The notes: generated by a model not told the origin, from the sequence alone. A stretch of DNA of 64,000 nt from Cycas panzhihuaensis (GCA_023213395.1 CM041465.1:161889741-161953740); one strand, 5' to 3'. Shown: positions 27,371-40,562, counted from the first letter of the stretch. Numbers and translations: made by a program.

Positions 27371-27381
27371 TTAAGAGGGGA
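27371..27381 (+). promoter_or_regulatory. Polypurine tract of element C
   Basis: TTAAGAGGGGA directly before TGTTGAAAAGG of the 3' LTR. Confidence 0.85.
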
Positions 27382-27690
27382 TGTTGAAAAGGTATTACAT
27401 ACTGACTAATGTTAATGTATAGATAATATTGATATTATTATTTAATGAGCCAATGATATAATTCATGTGTATTCAAGATACTTGTGATCTATAAATATAG
27501 ATCTTAAGGTCCATTATAAAGTTAACACAATTTAGATTTGTCAAAAATGTGATATAACATTATTTCTAGTGGGTTTTTTCTACAAGGGTTTCCATGCCAA
27601 ATCTAGTGTCCTGTGTACATATTCTCTTGGGTCTGATGTGTTTATAAATAATTCTTGTAATCTTGTTTATATATTTTGTGTTATCTAACA
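27382..27690 (+). repeat. 3' LTR of element C
   Basis: Partner of 24692-25011; ends ATCTAACA followed by the duplication AAATA. Confidence 0.95.
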
Positions 27691-28017
27691 AAATAAAGAG
27701 ACCAATAGGTGAAGATACTTAGATCAAATAATGGGGGAGAATATACTTCCAATGCCTTTGTCTAATTCTATAAGGGCCATGGTGTTAAGAAATAGTTAAT
27801 GATAATATGCACACCACAGTAGAATGGTATAGCTAAGAGTATGAATAGGATATTGGTCAAAAAGTCTAAGTCAATGATGAAAGTGAAGAATCTCTCAAAC
27901 ATTTTTTAGGCTAAAGATATTTATACAATAGTGTACCTAACTAACAGGATCATTACTAAAGTTGTATGGAATATGACCCCAAAAGAAGCATGGTTAAGAT
28001 AAAAACTTGTAATGATC
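27691..28017 (+). pseudogene. Copia B integrase, second part
   Basis: Shows LRSNNGGEYTS (the second catalytic Asp of SDNGGEY is Asn here), PQ-NGIAKSMNRILVKKSKSM and VYLTNRIITKVVW, then TPKEAWL. In PQ-NG a TAG replaces the expected CAG. The frame is cut by Copia D and resumes at 33130. Confidence 0.9.
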
Positions 28018-28266
28018 TATTAAAAAGAATAAATAAGCATTTTGCTACTCTAGAATAATTTCTTCTTCTCATTACTTACAAGTGAGAGAATCTCACATAC
28101 GTATACATTAAAGGCTGCAAAGAGGAGCCAATAAGAGAGATCCAAAAGAAAAAATGTTTCATAATTTTTAATTATAATATAAGTTGTTCTCTAACTAAAG
28201 ACTCTAAGTTAATATTGACTTAAGAAAATAATTTAAAAAATCTAAGTAGAAACCTTAACCTTAATT
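28018..28266 (-). repeat. 3' LTR of Copia D
   Basis: Homologous to 32882-33129, sharing for example CTTCTTCTCATTACTTA and AAGTGAGAGAATCTCA. The left end TG is changed to TA. Confidence 0.93.
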
Positions 28267-28279
28267 CCTACCCTTAAGG

Positions 28280-31200
28280 TTTGACTCCTCCTTGATTCCC
28301 ATATGAGTTATGAGATGTAGAAATTTATCCTTTCCCAAATGCTTAATAAGAATGTATGTTAATTATTATTCACTGCGATAGTATTAGAGCTCAATTTCCT
28401 TACTTTAGACCTTTTCTATAATGAAGTGATGATGCAATTCTATATATTTTATCTTGGCATGAAAAACTAGATTCTTGGTCATCTTAATAATACTCTGGTT
28501 GTCATAGTATATTTGATTTGCTTTGTATACATTAAGACTTGGATCCTTAAGGAGCTACCTTAGCTAAATTTCTTTATAGAGTATATTAAATATTGGCTTG
28601 TATTCAACCTCTATGGATAAAATAGCTATAGTCACCTATTTTTTGCTACTCCATGAAATAATTATTGAACTTAGGTTGAATTAGTAACTTATTATATACT
28701 TTCTTTCATGTTTCTCTCCAACCCAATTTAAACCACCATATCCAATCTGTTTAGGGTCTATAGCCTTGTTATAATTTAGCCTAAGTTTCAAAGTGCCCTT
28801 ATCATATATTAGGATGTGTTTTGCAGTAATCCATTGTGTAAGATTGGGCTTACTCATATATCTAGAGATAATTCCAATAGAATAGAAAATATTTGGTTAG
28901 TTGTTGTAAGATATATAAGATTGTGAATCATCTGCCAATAAAGAGTTTTATTAATGTCCTTATCTTCATCATCAGTTATCAAATAGTAACCTATTTCCAT
29001 AGGAGTTGTATATGGATTATACTCCTCTATTTTAAATTTTAAGAAGATTTTTTATATATTTTTATTAGGAAATAAAAATCCATTCTCTTTCTTATATACT
29101 TTAATTCCTAAATAATAATGAAGTTTACCTATATTTGACATTTTAAATTTATCTTACATTTCTTTCTTTATTTGGTTGATGTTATTATGATCATTTCTTA
29201 TGATCATTAGATCATTGACATAAACAATAATTATGGTGACCAAATTCTTTCCTTTACCTTTTATATAGAGAGTCAAATCATATTCATATCTTTTGAATCC
29301 TTTCTCTCTGAGATGCATATCTAGTTTCCCATACCATACTCATGGAGCCTATTTCAGTCCATAGAGAGCCTTCTTTAGTCAGTAAACTAACTGTTCACTA
29401 CCTTATTTTATGAAGCTAAGAGGTTGCCCTATATAGACTTCCCTCGCTAGATCTCTATTTAAAAAGATGCTCTTTATATCAAGCTATATAATTTTCTAGT
29501 CATATTGTACTACTAAAGCTATAACAGTCTGATTATAATCATCTTAGCTACTGGAGCAAAATTTCTTTGTAATCAATCCCTACAATCTAAGTATATCCTT
29601 TAGCAACTAGTCAAGCTTTATATTTCTCAATGCTCCCATCAAGTTTTTCCTCAATTTTATAAACCTAATTACATCCAACTATGGATTTTTCCTTAATAAA
29701 TAGTACTAGGTTTTATATTTCATTAAATTTAATGGTAAGAAGTTCCTTCTCTATTACAGTTTTCCATCTGTCATCTTTGTAGGCCTCTTCATAATTTTAT
29801 GGTTTTATATAACAAATCAAGGCTTGTTATTTTTAAATCCTAGTTCATTTCTCAAAAGTCTCACCCTTAAAATATTCTAAGGTTTTTAGGTACCAATTGG
29901 GTATTTAGGTACTAGACTAATAAGATTCCCTTAGTTATTCATTCACTAATAGAGAAATAATATATATGGCACCTTCTTGCAAGTCATTCACTTCTTATGA
30001 AACTGGTGGTTGATTATGTGTTGACTCTTTAGGAGGTATGATTTCTTCTTGTACTGATCTTTTAGGGGAAGCAACTTCTTAGACCTCTTCCTTTGATATG
30101 TCATCAAAGGTTATATTTATGCAAGCGTAGATTTTGTTTATCTTCATGTACAAGCATCTATATACTTTGGACTTATTGCACATGACTAGGATGCATTTGA
30201 TACTCTTATTATCTATCTTAGGTCTTTATTGATCCAGGATATACACATAAATAGTGGTTCCAAAGATTTTAAGATGGATAATAATAGGTTTTCTTCTAGA
30301 CCAAGGTTCTTTAGGAGTGCGTTTTCTCAAAGATACTAGTGGGATATCTATTTAGAAGGTAGACTACAGTGTTAATTGCTTCATCCCAACAAACATTTAA
30401 GACTCCTTTCTCTTTTAGCATGCATCTTGTCATTTCTAATATTGATCTATTTATCCTCTTTGGAATCATATTTAACTAGGGAGTATAGTAGTGGTGAGTT
30501 GCCTATGGTTACCATAGCCTTTACAATGTTTATAGAAGGCATTAAAGGTGTATTCCCCTCCCCTATCTATCCTTAAGACTTTAAGCTTATGTCCACTCTC
30601 TAATTCGACCACAGCTTTGAGTTCTTTGAATATGTTAAAAGCTTTTAATTTGTTAGTAATGAAGCACACCCAAGCCTTTCTACTAAAATCATCTATAAAG
30701 GTGAAGAAATACCTAGTACTATTAATGAAGTTTAGGGAGATTGGTTAATATAAATTACTATGTACTAGTTCAAGCTCTATTTAAGCTCCCTATGTGCTTT
30801 CTTGAAAATGAGATCTGTGTAACTTTCTTAGCATGCACCCTTCATAGGCATTAGAGTTTACTAAGATATCTAGAATATCATGAACCATATTGAACATTTT
30901 AAGTATTCTTAACTTATCATTTGAGATGTGCCCATACGAAGAATGCTAAATTTTATTATTATCAAGATTACATATAGAGAGCTCTTGAACAATAGGTGTA
31001 AAGATGAATTTATATAACTTATTAGTCTCTATTTCATTAGATATTATAATATTATTTTTAATTTTATCACAAATGAAACACTTATCTCCATCAAAGATAA
31101 CAAAAGTTTTTTCTTCTTTGTTAGTTATAAGATAGAGATTTTTTCTAAAGCCAAGAATAAAAATAGCATTGTCTATTTTCTAAATTTTTCCTTTTATTCT

Positions 31201-31340
31201 TATAGCAATAGTTCATCTTCCTCTAATCTTTCAGATGGAATTATCCCCAAGCTCAACAAATCCACTATCAAGATGCGAGTGAAGAGACTTAACCAATCAC
31301 TTCTTTTAGTTATATGGCGAGATGCCCCATAGTTGATATA
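28280..31340 (-). pseudogene. Copia D pol, decayed
   Basis: Minus strand: protease at about 31340-31000 (weak); integrase at about 30980-30100 with FKELKAVVELESGHKLKV and LRIDRGGEYTFNAF (30669-30480) and the end motif around HLKIFG (about 30270); linker at 30100-29830; reverse transcriptase at about 29830-28950 whose YVDD is YVND (29211-29222); and RNase H at about 28900-28300. Many stops and frameshifts. The function in the family is copying of element RNA to DNA and insertion; this copy cannot do either. Confidence 0.87.
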
Positions 31341-32200
31341 CTAGTCATGGTGGGATTTGACAGATGATGCTAGTGTTGTAATGAAGGTAGTCTCTCCTTC
31401 ATCTTCTACTTGTTGCTCTTTGTTATAATTTCCTATAACTCTCTTCCCTTTGACAATTTTAACTCTCATTTGATGATAGTCTCTAATAATATGGCATGTT
31501 CTTCCACAATAATAATAGGTTATAATCTCTTCTATTCTTCCTCCCATAGATCTTTCTCTTCCTCTTGAATGACTTATGAGTGGACCTCTATCTTTAAGAT
31601 GAAGCTTGGTTGCAAAGGCTTCTTCAAGCTCTCTTATTTCCTTATATCTCTTGATTCTTTGTTCCACTAAAGAAGATGACCACATATAATATCAAAAGTT
31701 ATGTTGGTTTATTACCCTCCTATAGTGAGGTTATTTACTAAATTATTGAAGGATCTAGGTAACTTATTGAGCATAATCATAATAAGTTGTAGATTTGAGA
31801 TCGGTTCACCAGTGAATGTAAGACTTTCTTTTAATTCAACTATTTAGGTGATGAAATCAAATACTAGTTTGCCTTCTCTTAACTAAATTTAATATAATTG
31901 TTCCCTTAAGGAGATTATCCTAGCTTCATTTTTTTGTTGGAATAAGGAATTAAGGATGCTCTAGGATTCAATAACTATGGTGGCCTCACTAATGTGAGTT
32001 AGTAAAAAATCAATAACTGATAAGGTGATGGTAGTAAGAGCATGGTTGTTTCTTTCTTCCCAACTAGCCAACTTAGCATTATCAACATTTCTTGGGTTAG
32101 CTTTAATTTTATTAACTATATCCCATGTATTTTTACTATATAAGATATTCTTCATAGTATTTTCTAGTCAAGATAATTTGGTCTAGATAATTTATCATTT
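31341..32200 (-). pseudogene. Copia D gag, decayed
   Basis: The N-terminal UBN2-type segment at 32155-31961 reads MKNILYSKNTWDIVNK, then ASWEERNNHALTTI. The C-terminal part at 31685-31341 contains a zinc knuckle YYCGRTCHIIRDYH (CCHC with first and last Cys changed to Tyr) after an Arg-rich stretch SRGRERSMGGR. This is the normal gag layout for a Copia element. Confidence 0.85.
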
Positions 32201-32869
32201 TCATTGAGTAAATAGAGGTCGTTTTATATAGGGGAAAGACTATATAGATATAATTGTATTGCATCATATGGTTGTATAGATTTCAAAAGATAAAAAATGA
32301 AATTGCTCTTATTTCAAAGCTTGATACGTTACCTATATAGATCTAAAGTTAGTTTTTGGATTGGATGTCTTCTTAAGTAGAAAATTAACTCAAAAGTATT
32401 ATGGTCAATTAGGGTTTAAAAGAGAAAATTATAGATAACTTGAAAAAATCTTAAATAAAACCCTATAAAATAATACTTAATGGAAAGCTCTTGTAAAATA
32501 GGTGAGAATGCATCCAATTTTAGGAAAAATTATGATAGAAATGAGAGAAACCAATAGAGAAATACCCAAGCCCTTATTTTTTTAAAAACTTAAATTCTCA
32601 TTGATGAAGGTCAAATTTGGTGTCAATCAATTGGATATAAGTTATCTCTATATAGAGGCACTCAATTTGGGAAAGTTTTATTTTACTCTTATAACTTTAA
32701 AATTTCTCATTCATGCAAGTCTATACATTTTTTCATAGCCCTGATTTATAGGCCATAGTACTTCTTAAAATTGTCTTTTGAAGCCTCCACTAAGTGGTTC
32801 CTTTAGACTTCCTTTAGGACTAGTGCAGAGAGAAAATTAAAGCCTCTAACAAATGGTCCCTTTAGTCCT
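32201..32869 (-). other. Copia D leader
   Basis: Non-coding 5' leader between primer-binding site and gag. Nothing else recognised. Confidence 0.6.
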
Positions 32870-32881
32870 ACTCTCATACCA
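32870..32881 (-). promoter_or_regulatory. Primer-binding site of Copia D
   Basis: Minus strand TGGTATGAGAGT adjoining the LTR; close to the initiator-Met site with C to G at position 7. Confidence 0.8.
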
Positions 32882-33129
32882 TGTTTAAAAATACAAAAGA
32901 TAAGTATTTTACTACTCCAATAATGTCTTCTTCTCATTACTTATAAGTGAGAGAATCTCATATACATATACATTAAAGGCTATAAAGAGGAGGTAATGAT
33001 ACAGAGCCAAAAGAAAACACTTTACACAACTTTTAATAATAATATAAGCTATGCTCTAACTAAAGATTCTAAGTAACATTAACTTAAGAAAATAATAAAA
33101 AACTCTAAGTAAAAACCTTAACCTTAACA
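32882..33129 (-). repeat. 5' LTR of Copia D
   Basis: Minus strand runs TGTTAAGGTTAAGG to TTTTTAAACA. Partner of 28018-28266. Confidence 0.95.
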
Positions 33130-33214
33130 TGATCTATCTAAGAATCTTTGGAAGCATTGTATTTATATATATTCCAAGGAGAAATACTAGAAATTTAATG
33201 ATAAAATTTCTAAG
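33130..33214 (+). pseudogene. Copia B integrase, third part
   Basis: Reads IYLRIFGSIVFIYIPRRN, then NLMIKFLS, matching the Copia integrase C-terminal motif HLRVFGC--YVHIP. It bridges the insertions of Copia D and Copia E, with only 85 bp left between them. Confidence 0.88.
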
Positions 33215-33867
33215 TATTGAGAAGACAAGGTCCCAATAACCTGAAACCGCCACCAAGATCTAAACTATTTTGCAACTAGTTACATGAATCAAAACTAAAA
33301 TTTAACATGCAAGTTCTTAAACTAGAGATAATATAATAAAATGAATAAGAAAGCCAAGCATCACATATACACCTAATATAATGTGGTAAAAACCTAGTAG
33401 TATGCTAAGAAAACATTTACACAGGAAATATATTGATCTTTATATCAAATAATAGAGAAATGTACACAATCTGTAGTAGAATACTCACAACAACAACAAC
33501 TAGCCACCCAACTCCTCACAGTACATCCAATACATCTAACACCATCAACATAATGAAAAAACACCCTAAATCAGGTTATATGAGAGAGTCATACAAGGCA
33601 CAAATCTCAACCATAGAATCTAGGGTATTTTCAATAAACAGCCATGATTCTCTTTACAATTTAGTATGCTTTTTAGTGCTAGCTTTTTGGCTTAAGAGTT
33701 ATTGCCCGTAAACCCCCTCTTTGCGAGGGTGTTCCAACTCCCGTCACACCCCCCTAGCCAACGGGGCTCCCACCCCCCTTAGAACCCCCCCAAGAAAGTT
33801 TGGGGAGGAAACCACGCTGCCAACTTGTCAAAATTTTAGCCTCCAAAACATTGCACATTATCTAACA
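33215..33867 (-). repeat. 3' LTR of Copia E, with GC-rich segment
   Basis: 653 bp, homologous to 37901-38558. The segment 33711-33830 is C/G rich with CCCCCC runs, unlike everything around it. Confidence 0.95.
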
Positions 33868-34039
33868 ATCTCTACCTTAACAATAATTTACCTTATACCT
33901 TTCCTGGACCATTCATCACCTTTTTTGCATGCTAAGAGAAGTTAAACACTATTTGAACTTCTCTAATAGTACTAGTTTTGTAAACATATCAGCACAATTC
34001 TATTTTGTGTTAATCTTCTCAAGTGTCACTCCACCTGCT

Positions 34040-37007
34040 TCCACAACCTATCTAACAAAATAATATTTAAGAGCAACATGCTTTGTCCTACTATGATAAG
34101 CTAGATTCTTTGCTAAGTAAATGGCACTTTGACTATCACAAAATACATTTACCTTTTTCTGTTTCCTTCTAATCTCAACCAATAGACCCTGTAACCATAT
34201 TACTTCTTTATAAGCATGTGTTGTAGCAACATATTCAACTTCTATAGTCAATAATGCAATTATGTGCTACAATTTTGACATCTAAGTAACTTGACTATTT
34301 GTAAGAGTGAATACATAACTTGAAGTAAACCTTCCCTTATCTAAATCTCCTATAAAGTCTAAATCAACATATCTATAAACTAGATTATATGTACCTCCAA
34401 AGGTGATGTAATATTCACTTGTGCCTCTCAAATACCGAAGCATCTATTTCACTGCTGCCTAATATTCCTTTCTTGGATTTTTCATAAACTTATTAACTAC
34501 ATCAACTACATGTGAAATGTCAGGTCTTGTATATACCATGGCATACATCAAACTTCTTATTGCACTGGCATAAGGCACACGAGACATATAATCCTTTTCT
34601 TCTTTATTACTATGACTTATACTCAAAGAAAGCCTGAAATAGGAAGCCAACAAGATACTCACTGGTTTCACATTTGCCATACCAAACCTAGTTAGCACCT
34701 TCTCCACATATTTCTACTATGATAACCATAGCTTACCATTTTTCCTATCTTTATATATCTCCATACCTAAGATTTATTTTGCAACTTCTAGATCCTTCAT
34801 ATCAAAAGTCCTAGCCAATTGAGCCTTTAACTTGTTGATTTCTGCCATGCTCTTGCTTGCAACCAGCATGTCATCAACATATAATACCAAGATAATGAAT
34901 AATCTATTATCCAAGAATTTAAATGATCATACTTACTTCTTTTGAAATTTTGGCTCTCCATAAAGGCATCAAACTTCTTGTACCATGGCTTGGGTGATTA
35001 CTTCAGGCCATACAATGATTTCCTGAGCTTGTAAATAAGTCTTTTGCTACCATCCTATACAAACCCTTCTGGTTGATCCATACAAATCTCCTCATCTAAA
35101 TCTCCATGCAAAAAAGTTATTTTTACATCTGACTACTCCAACTCAAATCAAGAGAAGCTACCAATGCTAATAAAACTTAAATTGAAACAAGTTTGATAAC
35201 TGGTGAAAAGATCTCATAAAAATCAATACCTGCTTTCTGTGTAAAGCCTTTAGCCACCAGTCTTACCCTGTATTTATCAACCTTTTTATCAGCATCCATT
35301 TTCTTCTTGAAAACCCACCTGTAACCAATAGTCTTCCTACCATGTGGAAGTTCTACCAAGTCCCATGAATTATTTTTCTTCAAAGCATCTATCTCTTCCT
35401 GCATAACCCTCTTCCACTTCTCACTATAGATATCATCTACTGCTTCCTAATAACATGTAGGCTCACCATCATTAGAAACCAAAGTAATAGAAATAGAAGG
35501 GTTATACATATTAACTAGATGACTGACTTGTGTAGATCTTCTAACAGTTGGTGGAGGAGTGTCCACAAACTCCTATAAATCTGTTGTAGATTCATCTTCA
35601 GAAAGATCTTCTAGCTCTTCTATTTCCAAAGATGGTTGGGTTTCAAACTTGACCTATTGATGTTTAACTTCCTAGTGCTATTTCATTTCAACTTCTACAC
35701 TATCTAATTTTAGAAAAGAAGATTCATCAAATATAACATCTATGTTAATAGTGATTTTATAGGCAGTAGGATCCCATAACGTGTATCCCTTCATATCATC
35801 TCTATCACCATAACTGACAAAGATACATCTCTTAGATTTTGGGTCTAACTTTGAATGTTGACTTTTATCAGTTAAGGCATAAGCATTATAACCAAAAACT
35901 TTTAAATTTGAATAGTCACATGGATGTCCAGTCCATACCTCTTTAGGAATCTTGTAATCTATTGCAAGTTATGGTGACCTATTTAACAAATAATAAGTTG
36001 TTTGAACAGCTTCTACCCATAAGCCCTACTCCACTCTTATATTACTTAGTATGCTTCTTGCTCTTTCCAAGAGTGTCCTATTCATGTGCTCAGTTATGCC
36101 ATTTTGCTATGGAGTATAGCCAGTGGTCTTACGCCTTTTGATCCCAACTTCTCTACAATAGTTCTCAGACTCCAAGCAGTTAAACTCACCTCCATGGTTA
36201 GTTATTAAACATTTGATTGACTTACCAGTGCTCTTCTCAACTAAAGCCTTAAACTACTTAAATACACTGAAATCTTTAGATTACCTATTTAAAAAATAGA
36301 CCTATACCTTTCTGGGGTAATTATCTATAAATATGATAAAGTACAATGATCCCCCATAAGATATTATAAGGGTTGGTCCCCATACATCTGAATGTATATA
36401 ATCTAGAACACCTTTACTAATGTGACTCTACTTTAAACTTGAGTATATACTGCTTTCTAAAAATATAATATTTGCAAAAAGCTAAATCTGAAAGTTATAA
36501 GTTAGGAAGTAACTTATAGTTCATCAGCACCTTAAGTCCTCTCTCACTAATGTGCCCAAGTCTCTAATGTCATAACTGAGCTGGATCTTCTACAGTCTTT
36601 GATATTGTAACTGCATGGCTAACATCTGCACTTCCCACTAAAATGTAAAGGTTTCCTTTCTTTAAGGCTTTCATAACAACCAAGGTACCCTTTGACACCT
36701 TTAAGACTCCTTCACGACCTCTGGACTTATAACTACTAGAATCTAGTTCACCCAAGGAAATCATATTCCTTTTCAAATCAGGTACATGTCTAACTTCAGT
36801 TAATGTTCTTACTATACCATCAAATATTTCAATTCTTATGCTACCAATGCCCACTGTCTTACAAGAAACTTTATTTCCCATAAGCACATCACCACCATCA
36901 AGAGGTTGGTACGATGAGAACCAACTCTTGTATGGACACATGTGGTATGAAACATCTGAATCTACTAACCAATCATGGTGATAATAGGAAACATTACAAG
37001 TAATCAA
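34040..37007 (-). pseudogene. Copia E pol, mostly readable
   Basis: Minus strand: protease at about 37007-36890 with WLVDSDVSYHM (DSG changed to DSD); pre-integrase RLGHISERGLKVL at about 36575; integrase at about 36500-35900, with PQQNG reading P-QNG because a TAG replaces CAG; linker at 35880-35410; reverse transcriptase from 35404 (SWDLVELPHGRKTIGYRWVF) with intact YVDDMLV (YVDD at 34870-34881); MYAMVYTRPDISHVV at about 34560; and RNase H at 34251-34048 (VFCDSQSAIYLAKN, then RTKHVALKYYFVR). The catalytic loss in protease and scattered stops make it non-functional as it stands. Confidence 0.92.
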
Positions 37008-37014
37008 GACATCA

Positions 37015-37850
37015 TCATCTATACCTGATTCGACTCCACCTAATTAGCCTCATTGGTAGGATCTTCCTTTTTCTAGAACTCCTTCTTTTTGTAACAATCC
37101 TTCTTGAGGTGACTTGTCTTATTACAGTGCCAACATCTGAGCTTACTCTTCTTGCCTTTTGACTTTGACCTCGATGTATCCCTAGAGCTTTGTCCTCTCT
37201 CAATTGTTCTACCCCTTTTTGTCATAGCTTTTGGTATAGAGGTTTCAAGACTAGACTTCTTCCTCACTTCTTCCATCAATAAAGCACTAACAATAGAATC
37301 ATAGTCTAATTCATCTATAGTGCTAAAACTAATTGAGGTGATAATATTATCTCAGGATTCTGGTAATAAACATAATAAGGTAATAGCCTTGTCCTCATCC
37401 TCAATTATGACATCGATACTTGCCAACTAATAAATAAGAGTATTGAAAATATTTAAATGATCAATAATGTTTGTACCTTCCTTCATTTGTAATAAGTACA
37501 GTTACCTCTTCATGTAGATTTGATTCGTCACTAATTTGGTCATGTACAAGCCTTCCAAATGGGTCCATAATCTTGTTGAGATCTGCTCCCCTATGATGTT
37601 AAATAGAACTTCATCTTCCAAACATAATTGTACTGTGCTAAGAGCCCTTTTGTCTAGATCATCCCATTCATCATCATCCATCCCTATGGGTTTCTTCAAT
37701 TTGCCTACAAGAGCTTTGTATAAACCTTGTTATACTCGAACATCATATACTTTCAACTTCCACAACTCGAAGTTATTCTTACCATTAAATTTCTCCACCT
37801 TGAAGTTTGCATTCACCAGTTTTTCCATTTGGTGTAGAAAAAGCTGACAC
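37015..37850 (-). pseudogene. Copia E gag
   Basis: The N-terminal UBN2 domain reads MDDDEWDDLDKRALSTVQLC and LFNIIGEQIS, then LWTHLEGLYMTK (37699-37502). The zinc knuckle CWHCNKTSHLKKDC (about 37135-37085) keeps all CCHC ligands, with Ser in place of the usual Gly before His, and is followed by a basic tail. A start near 37830 (MEKLVNAN) fits the family. Confidence 0.9.
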
Positions 37851-37886
37851 CAAAACCTTCATAAAATCGCAGCAAAAATAAAAGTG

Positions 37887-37898
37887 GCTCTAATACCA
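37887..37898 (-). promoter_or_regulatory. Primer-binding site of Copia E
   Basis: Minus strand TGGTATTAGAGC, two bases from the LTR end; one C-to-T change from the initiator-Met site. Confidence 0.93.
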
Positions 37899-37900
37899 CT

Positions 37901-38558
37901 TATTTAGAAGACAAAGTCTCAATAACCTAAAATCACCGCCAAGATCGAAACTATTTTACAACTAGTTATAAGAATCAAAACTAAAATTTAATATGCAAGC
38001 TCTTAAACCAAAGATAATATAATAAAATGAATAAGAAAGCTAAGCATCATATATACACCTGATATAACGTGGTAAAACCCTAGCTGTGTGCTAGGGAAAC
38101 ATCCACATAGGAAAGGTATCGATCTTTATTATCAAAGAATGGAGAAATATACACAATATATAGTAGAATGCTCATAGCAACAACAACCAATTGTCTAACT
38201 TCTCACAGTACATCCAATACATCAAACACCATCAACATAATGAAAAAACACCCTAAATCAGGCTATATGAGAGAGTCATACAAGGCACAAATCTTGACCA
38301 TAAAATCTAAAGTATTTTCAGTGAATGACCATGATTCTCTTTACAATTTAGTATGCTTTTTAGTGCTAGCTTTTTGGGTTAGGGGCTATCACCCCTGAAT
38401 CCCCTCTTTGCGGGGTGCATTTCAACTCCCCCCACACCCCCCAGCTAAGGGAGGCTCCCGCCTCCCTTGGAACCCCTGAGAAAGTTTGGGGAGGGAAACC
38501 ACCCTGCCAACCTATCAAAATTTTAGCCTCTAAAACATTGTTGTCATATTATCTAATA
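37901..38558 (-). repeat. 5' LTR of Copia E, with GC-rich segment
   Basis: 658 bp partner of 33215-33867. The GC-rich block is at about 38390-38510. Confidence 0.95.
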
Positions 38559-40562
38559 TTAAGTACATTCTTGTGAGATATAGTAAGAAAGTAAAGCATA
38601 TATGATATACAAGTTAGCAACAAAGAAGGTATATACAACTCACATATCATCTTTAAAGAGGTTGACAAATAGGTCATAGATCAGAACTAGGATCTAGACA
38701 CTTTGAAGATTTATCAAGACAAAGGGAAACAAATCAAAGAATAACCTAAATGTAATTTTTTTAGATAACAATTTATTGAGCCTTAAATTGGGCTAAAGTA
38801 AGAAGATAAAGATGAGGAAGAGGAGTATAAAGATGCTTAGGAATCCTAGTCAAAAATATTGCCTGAGATCATTCCACCTACCATGAAATTTCCCAAATAG
38901 TATTTGAATGCCATTATAGAACCTTGATTACCTAAGACAGAAGGAAAATATAAGTCAAGGATAAGACCTTATATAAATAATTTTTCCTTGATAGAAAATA
39001 TGTTAAATGTTGAAGAGATTTTAAGTTTTAAGGATACTACCTAGAAGTAGAAATAGAGATCATCAATGGTTATTGAAATCTAAACTACTCTATAGAATAA
39101 GTATTCAAATTTAGTTGACTTATCAGCAATCAAATAGGTAATTGGATGTAAACAAGTCTATAAGACCAAATTCAAATTAAATATCTCTATTGACAAATAT
39201 AAGGCTAGATTAGTAGCTAAAGGATTCAAACAAATAGAAGGGATTGATTACCAAGAAATATTCATTCTAGTGGCTAAGATAGTAAAGATTAGATTAATAC
39301 TAATGATAACTTCTTAGTTTAAATGACAGTTATACTAATTTGATATCAAAAGTGTCTTCCTTAATGGAGATCTTACATAAGAAGTTTATATAGAGCATCC
39401 CAATAGATATATTACTAAAGGTAAAGAACATCTAGTATATCACTTGAAGAAGGTTTTATATGACCTAAGGTAAGCTCCAAGAGGTTAGTACTCCAAGATT
39501 AATCAATTTTTTTTGGATATCAAGTTTGAGAGTATACCAGTTGATCCAAATATATATATCAAGAAATTTAGAAAGAAATTTAGTAATCTCTATAGTGTTA
39601 TATTTAGGTGATCTTGTGATCATAAAGAATAATGTCTTAAAGGTTGATGACTTAAAGAATAATCTCAAGAAGATATTTGAGATGAAAGATTCTAAATTGC
39701 TATACTACTTTCTAAGAGTTGAAGCGTGGCAAAGCCTAGAAGAATCTCCATTTCACAAGCTAAGTGTGCATGAGAAACTCTAAAGAAATTCATAATGGAG
39801 AAAGTTAAACCTATATCAACTCCTATGTAGACAAGTTTAAATTTGACATCTCTAGATAATAAGGACTAAGTAGATAGCACGACATTCAAGTAACTAGTTG
39901 GTAATTTAATCTACTTAGTTATAACTAGGTCTAACATTTTCTTTGTAGCTGATATGGTATTAAGGTTTATGGCCTAATCGAAGTAAATCCATTGGAAAGA
40001 TAAAAAGAGGATCTTAAGATATTTATACAAGACATTATAGTTGATATTAGAGTTTAGCTAGAATAATACTTTTTAGCTACGGGAATATTCAGATTCTAAT
40101 TATTCTAGATATATAGATAATAAAAGATCCACTTTAAGGTATTACTTTAGTTTGGATTTTATTATTGTTGCTTGGAGTAGCAAGAAATATCTTAATGCTA
40201 CATTATCTTCTATTAAGGCAAAATATAAAATTATTATTGTAGTAACTTATGAGAACATTTAGTTAAAGTATGCGTTTGGTGATTTGGGACTTCACTAAGA
40301 TGAGGTAACTACATTATATTATGACAATTAAATTATTTTAAAGATTGATTAGAATCTAGAGTTCCACACTCATATCAAATACATTGAGGTCCATAATCAT
40401 TTTAGCTATGAATGAATCTAGAATAGATAGGTTAAACTTTTATATAAATTAATAGAAAAGCAACTCGTAAATATATTCAATAAACTATTAGCTAGAGAAA
40501 AGATTAGAAAAATTAGAACTTATATCTATATTAAAGCTAATGATATGAACATTCAGGAGGAG
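38559..40562 (+). pseudogene. Copia B reverse transcriptase and RNase H
   Basis: After a linker, reverse transcriptase starts near 39080: [35 protein letters not shown], then VYIEHPN. Its YVDD box is YLGD (39601-39612), so the first catalytic Asp is lost. RNase H is at about 40100-40420 (RSTLRYYFSLDFIIVAWSSK, then LSSIKAKYKIIIV). The tail NIFTKLLAREKIRK ends just before the LTR, preceded by the purine tract GGAGGAG. Many stops. Confidence 0.9.

Larger units (their letters stand above)
24692..27690 (+). mobile_element. Element C: non-autonomous Copia derivative
   Basis: LTRs 24692-25011 and 27382-27690, a primer-binding site, a polypurine tract and a perfect target-site duplication AAATA (24687-24691 and 27691-27695). 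The internal 2.4 kb has no intact pol. Near the 3' end a short stretch reads QLMDMFTKLLLK (about 27205-27240), matching the end of Copia RNase H. The family is therefore best explained as a deletion derivative of a Copia element. Same family as G. Confidence 0.92.
28018..33129 (-). mobile_element. Copia D, complete but decayed
   Basis: 5112 bp with LTRs 28018-28266 and 32882-33129, a perfect target-site duplication TGATC (28013-28017 and 33130-33134), a primer-binding site and a purine tract. Gag, protease, integrase, RT and RNase H follow in Copia order on the minus strand. It lies in the integrase of Copia B. Confidence 0.95.
33215..38558 (-). mobile_element. Copia E, complete; the best preserved copy here
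   Basis: 5344 bp, LTRs 33215-33867 and 37901-38558, primer-binding site, and target-site duplication CTAAG (33210-33214) against TTAAG (38559-38563), one C-to-T change. Gag with knuckle, protease, integrase, reverse transcriptase and RNase H are all readable on the minus strand with few stops, resembling the Tnt1-like group of plant Copia elements. Better preservation than the other copies suggests a later insertion. Confidence 0.95.
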
